Source: Trichosphaerium sp. ATCC 40318
Taxonomy: Eukaryota; Discosea; Flabellinia; Trichosidae
Direction of reading: 5' to 3'
NCBI GenBank assembly: GCA_038496445.1
Contig: JALMLS010000332.1
Span: forward strand, 1 to 64,000
Length of the DNA: 64,000 nucleotides
Below are positions 58,275-64,000 of this stretch, piece by piece; position 1 is the stretch's first letter, and every line of letters begins with the position of its first letter. Below the pieces are notes generated by a model. It saw nothing but the letters and a program-made list of their open reading frames with translations, did no database searches and was not told the DNA's origin. The position numbers were made by a program, and so were the translations under genes.

Positions 58275-59231
58275 ATGTCTGAAGACTCCATTTACGGCAA
58301 ACAAGATTTTTGGAGAGAGCTTGGTATTGACGAGGATGATAGACCACAATATGGGAACAGAGAACATCACCATGACAATTATAATGCTATCTCTGTAGAC
58401 GGAGATATTAAACCTCTGGGCTATTTTGTAAACATCACAGAACACCAAAACATTGGCTCGAGAAACGATAACAGTAACAGTAAATACGACAAACAAGTCC
58501 TCGATGAAATGGCGAAAGAATATTCAAAGGCCAAACACACGACGTACAATATTTTAAATATTGCCAAGATAACGCTTTGTAACAAATCAATTCGCATAGT
58601 TGACAAGATATCACCTTCGTTCAAAAAACACGTGCTCGACATTGAACAAGATAACGAAGCGATAATGGAATATTATAAGAGGAATAAAATTACACTTGTA
58701 AAGTTACCTGGAAACAGCGAGAACCTAACAGCCCTTCAAGTGACCGCACTTCATTCTTACACTGAAAAACAGTACCTAAATGTTAACGACGCGTTACTGC
58801 GCAATGAGGGCCTGAGCGAGCACGGACAGTATATCAAGATTTTGAGACGTGCTATCATCGATTCGTTTCAAAAAGATATTCCGAGCATAGTTTACAGACG
58901 ACTTGAACTTGTTGACAAGGAACTTGCAGACTACAAAGCGAATGTTGACAAGATCATTTGCATTTCTTCCTTTATGTCAACGACAAGGTACAAGAGCGAT
59001 CTGAACAAGTTTCCAGGAAATACCAACGTACATATTACACTTACAAAAAAGAGCCAAGTTGGAGTTTGTGACATGATCAAGTATTCAGCTTACCCTCTTG
59101 AAAATGAGATCTTGATTGTACCTTACACCTACTTCAAAGTGGTGTCAGTGGACAAAAATGAAATATTTCTTCACTGCTTGGACTACACATACGCAGGTAG
59201 AGCTGTAGCAAGTAAATGCGCTATTCAATAA
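58275..59231 (+). CDS. ADP-ribosyltransferase-like protein, intronless
   Basis: A single frame of 318 residues starting MSEDSIYGKQDFWREL. The C-terminal half has the R-S-E layout of arginine-type mono-ADP-ribosyltransferases. Arg is in PSIVYRRLEL, the Ser/Thr motif in ISSFMSTTRYKSD, and an E-x-E pair in YPLENEILIVPYTYFKV. TALQVTALHSYTEKQY matches the helix before the NAD pocket. Such enzymes transfer ADP-ribose from NAD to protein; some are bacterial toxins and others are eukaryotic ectoenzymes or regulators. No signal peptide or membrane segment is evident, so it is cytosolic as modelled. The charged N-terminal 150 residues are unassigned. The intronless state hints at acquisition, which is an inference. 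Confidence 0.7.
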   Translation: MSEDSIYGKQDFWRELGIDEDDRPQYGNREHHHDNYNAISVDGDIKPLGYFVNITEHQNIGSRNDNSNSKYDKQVLDEMAKEYSKAKHTTYNILNIAKITLCNKSIRIVDKISPSFKKHVLDIEQDNEAIMEYYKRNKITLVKLPGNSENLTALQVTALHSYTEKQYLNVNDALLRNEGLSEHGQYIKILRRAIIDSFQKDIPSIVYRRLELVDKELADYKANVDKIICISSFMSTTRYKSDLNKFPGNTNVHITLTKKSQVGVCDMIKYSAYPLENEILIVPYTYFKVVSVDKNEIFLHCLDYTYAGRAVASKCAIQ

Positions 59232-59473
59232 AACCTTTGTCAAACTTTTTCTTGACACATGGTCTGCCTTGATGAACGCTAAAATAAGCCAACTGACGTT
59301 AAAGTAGTCAGCAACCATTTGGAATTGTTTCAACAGAATTGCTTTTCAAGATAGGAAGGATAATGTAGTCCGCGTGCCTTAGATCTTCCTTAGCCAAAAA
59401 AAAACTCACTTTCTTATTTTGGAGAAACTCTTCTCATATCCCGTAAATCCAATCGATTATATCTCCATACGCC

Positions 59474-60396
59474 ATGAAAAGGCAAGGATACTATCCCAAA
59501 GGCACAGAGCAAGCAAATAAGCTAGATTTGGTCATTGTAAGCTTTATATCAACATTTGAACTTCTATTCCTCGTTGCGTGCCACGCCTGGTTTTTATTCG
59601 CTGTTTTCTTGAGTTATTTGGGCGGAAACTCAGATTTCGAAGATAGACCGTATATCGTATTTTATTTGACAGTCATAGTGGCTGTTAGTGCTCTATGCTT
59701 AATGTACGTCATTTTTAGGATATTTTGACTTTACTTTTTACAAAAACGCTTCAAATCGTATACAATTTAGTCAAAAGTGCCTACATTTAGTAATTTTAGA
59801 GGTTTGAGTATTGATCAAAAAATATAACGGTTAAAGAAGCCCTTGAAACGTTAAAGTTTCGGTTTTTTGCTTTTTTTTTGGACAAAGTACTCTTATCAAA
59901 AATTTGCTCTTTGTGGCCGCTTGTGTGATTTATTTATGTTCTTAACTGACTTTCCTGTATTAGACTTAAGCAGAAGACATATGGAGAAGCAGTAATGATG
60001 CGTCAGAAGATATTAATTGGTTGTGTAGTACTTGCAATATTTTATGCAACATACTACTTTTTAAAATCTATTCTTGTTGATATTAGTGACGCTTTTAACC
60101 AGTCACGTGATGTTACATATTCTTCATTGAATCCTGGGTTAATAATATATTTACCTGTATTATCTCTGTTAATAGGTATGTACCTGAGAATCAAGAGAGA
60201 CGACCAAATGTACTTGATTATATCTTGGTTTATTTCAGTACTGTATATTGTTTTATTGGCTATACCAATGGCCGTTATTCATTCTACAGTGTTCCCAGGA
60301 GTGCCACTTATGTGGCTTGTATCACATTTTATACTTTTAGAGCCTTATCTTCTAGATAGAGCTATAAAAGCTGCAGAAAGCCGCTATGTAAGGTAA
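59474..60396 (+). CDS. Six-segment membrane protein, unrecognised
   Basis: Exon 1 starts MKRQGYYPKGTEQANK and holds two hydrophobic segments (VIVSFISTFELLFLVACHAW and YIVFYLTVIVAVSALCL). A 260-base intron with a GTACGT donor at 59705 joins in phase to an exon with four more (KILIGCVVLAIFYATYYFL; LIIYLPVLSLLIGMYL; YLIISWFISVLYIVLLAIPM; LMWLVSHFILLEPYLL), ending AAESRYVR. The intron is unusually long for this genome. The two parts could be separate genes, since both have good starts and stops. No family is recognised. Confidence 0.55.
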
Positions 60397-60625
60397 AAAC
60401 AATAAAAAAAACTTATTGTCATTGTCATTTTCAATACCGCGTGCACTAAAGATACCCTGCGTGGGGACGTAATTTATACTATCAAAGAGAGCTACTGCTA
60501 ATAGCCAGTTTGAGGAAATGTGACAAAGGTTAACCTTTGTATGTAGGCTTTACGCTCATTAAACTCATTGCCAATTGGCAAACATAAACAATGTTGTTAT
60601 AAAACTAGATACTATTTATTAATTC

Positions 60626-62523
60626 CTATTCATTGGTCCTTCTGACCTTAATACGTAAACCATTTGGTACATCTTGTTGAGTTGCAAGTATACAATATCC
60701 GCCACCACAACCTAGGTAGAAAGTCAGTTAACTACAAAAAAAACTTAAAATTTAAAACAAAATTATTATTGGTACCTGTACTGACTCTACCAGTGGCACC
60801 ATATTGGCATGTGAGTTTGTCCAGTGATGCATCAATATCTTTATTACTTGTTAAAGGTAAAATAATTTTCCAAGCGTCATGTGTAGCAGTCAATCCCTTT
60901 CCAAACTTTTCAATATCCATTTCCACTTAACCAACAAAATTAGATAAAAAGCGTTCCAAAGCCTGACGTACTAATACCATCCCAGCAAAGTTGACCTCCC
61001 TTAGCAAGTAAAGAAACACCTACAGTATATTTAGAAGAAGTCAAAGTATCTAACAAACCTTCAGGAGTGATGTTCTGAGTCTCCAAAGGATCGTAACCTT
61101 CTGGACGCTGATCTAAGGTTTCAGTTAAAAAACACAAAAATCAACAAGAACTTGTTACCAATTTCTATGAGTACAATTGTCTTCTCAAGCCAGTCACATA
61201 TATCCTTATCTTTAACTGTAGTAACTTCTTGTGGCCAGTAATCTCCATCCTTGTAAAACAGCCTACACAAGAACTTTAGACACTCAAAAAGAAAAGCATA
61301 AAAACTAAACAAAAGAAAACAAAAAATCGACATCCTTGTACATGCCTGCTAACACCAGGAACACATAATCCGATATGATCTTGAGAACCACTTACATATT
61401 TGCTACCAGGTGGATTTTCGATACCAAAAAGACATTTTGCTAACTCCAATGGCTTTTGCCTTAACATCTCGTCAATTTTCAAATATCATCAACAAAAATA
61501 GTACAAAAGCTTACTTAAAAATGCGCTTATTCCATAGCTCTCCTTTCCACTTTTCTCTAGATGATGTAGCCAAACCAGCACGTAAATTATAAGTCCTAAA
61601 AGAGTATTTAAAACAAGTTTAATCAAACACAAACCAAAGACTACGCATGTAAAAAAACAAAAAAAGTTTCGGTTAATTACGTGATTGGTTGAATGTTTAC
61701 TACGACGACAGGTCCAGAACCTACTTTGTTTACAAACGGTTGATCTAGCCTATGGTTCAAACGGGGTTTTAGTTTTGATAAATTCGTTTAAACTGTTGTT
61801 AACGGTACCAACCGCCAGCCAGGCAAATACGGTATGGAGGCTCTACTACCTTGTCTGCCGATTGCTTCATCTAAGAGATACCGTTAAACAAGGCCGTTAA
61901 TCTTAAATATAGTACATCTTGTTTAATAGACGTTGAAGAGCGTGCTGGAAGACCTTCAAGCGGTACTCTATCGAGTACGATGTATTTTGTGCCTAGTTCT
62001 TTACAAAGAGCTTCCTTTGTTTCTCTAGCGCCGTCATCGTTTACTTTAGAGCGTTTAGCCCGAAAACAACACGTGAAATTTAGGGTTAGGTACCAACAAA
62101 AAAATCTGGGTTGAGCTTCCTCATTTCGGGCTCATACGCCAACAAACCTTTGCCTGTTTCCATGTGAACAGCGGTAATGTATTTAATAGACTCTAGAAGC
62201 GCTTTGCGCTCAGAAAATGAAAAAAGAGGTGGTCGCCCTTTTCAAAAACTATTAGCGTGGAATTGCCGGTTCACTTGCTCTTACCTTTCAATCTAATGAT
62301 ATTTTCATCAGTACCAAGACAAACATTAACTTGGCCATGTTCAGCAGCTCGCCGAAAAAAAGCAATATGACCAGCATGAAGCAAGTCGAAGCATCCACTT
62401 ACGACTACCTAAAAGGTCTTTTTTAAACAAAGTTTAAAATAAATTTAAAAAAAACTAAACAACACTTTCGCTTTGATGGCATTACACGCTTGAACGTACT
62501 ACTTTATCTTTATTTGGGTTCAT
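60626..62523 (-). CDS. Bifunctional nucleotidyltransferase - GHMP sugar kinase
   Basis: The first exon MNPNKDKV joins VVVSGCFDLLHAGHIAFF, the H-x-G-H motif of cytidylyltransferase-like enzymes, followed by HGQVNVCLGTDENI. A linker with LPARSSTSIKTI leads to VVEPPYRICLAGGW, the N-terminal signature of GHMP kinases, then a conserved NPPGSKYVSGSQDHIGLCVP block seen in sugar kinases of the fucokinase type. The C-terminus contains GCGGGYCILATQQDVPNGLR and ends KVRRTNE. The domain order suggests two steps of sugar activation, phosphorylation then nucleotide transfer, as in bacterial heptose or fucose pathways. The sugar is unknown. About eight short introns. Confidence 0.75.

Positions 62524-64000
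<1,477 letters not shown>

Overview
The window is nuclear DNA from a compact, intron-rich, AT-leaning eukaryote, most likely a protist or other microbial eukaryote. Genes are split by many short introns, mostly 45-60 bases, with GTACGT-like donors and T-rich tracts before the AG. About 30 genes lie on both strands, often separated by only a few hundred bases. Eukaryotic hallmark genes include the SRP subunit SRP72, polyubiquitin, cathepsin L, F-box proteins, SAM, TIG and ankyrin domains, a SET/MYND methyltransferase and a Rab-like GTPase. I cannot name the lineage from sequence alone. Exon structures below are my own splice reconstructions, checked by reading-frame phase, and 5' ends are often the weakest part.

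Region by region. 1-9.4 kb: a large imperfect palindrome. Arms of about 4.1 kb each carry a near-identical copy of an unrecognised Tudor-like/Cys-rich/coiled-coil gene, converging on a 1.2 kb spacer that holds an F-box gene. 9.4-12.2 kb: gene-free and repeat-rich, with tandem repeats and a 300-base hairpin. 12.2-20.8 kb: a SMYD-type SET/MYND gene, a secreted Pro/Thr-rich membrane protein, a NIT-domain membrane receptor, two genes ending in Ala/Gly-rich hydrophobic segments, and a tail-anchored coiled-coil protein. 22.2-25.3 kb: an AlkB-like dioxygenase directly followed by an F-box/actin-related protein. 26-33.4 kb: a frameshifted paralogue of the 18 kb gene, a prolyl-hydroxylase-like dioxygenase, a T1/BTB protein and an LRAT-family protein. 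33.8-38.5 kb: a reverse-strand SAM-TIG-ankyrin gene that appears fused to a Rab-like GTPase. 38.9-44.6 kb: SRP72 and a secreted DUF4127 protein. 44.7-58.0 kb: a small myristoylated protein, a secreted metallo-beta-lactamase-fold enzyme, an F-box/repeat protein, an ankyrin/nucleotidyltransferase-like protein, cathepsin L, an amino-acid transporter and a Notum/pectinacetylesterase. 58.3-64 kb: an intronless ADP-ribosyltransferase-like protein, a multi-pass membrane protein, a nucleotidyltransferase-GHMP sugar kinase, and the 5' part of polyubiquitin.

The genes do not form one pathway. The window mixes housekeeping genes (SRP72, ubiquitin, transporter, protease) with lineage-specific proteins and unusual fusions. 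The strongest unexplained signals are the palindrome, an excess of the CACGTG/TCACGTGA palindrome that sits mainly inside introns, the apparent SAM-TIG-ankyrin-GTPase fusion, a possible AlkB/F-box/ARP read-through, and a non-standard second ubiquitin unit.
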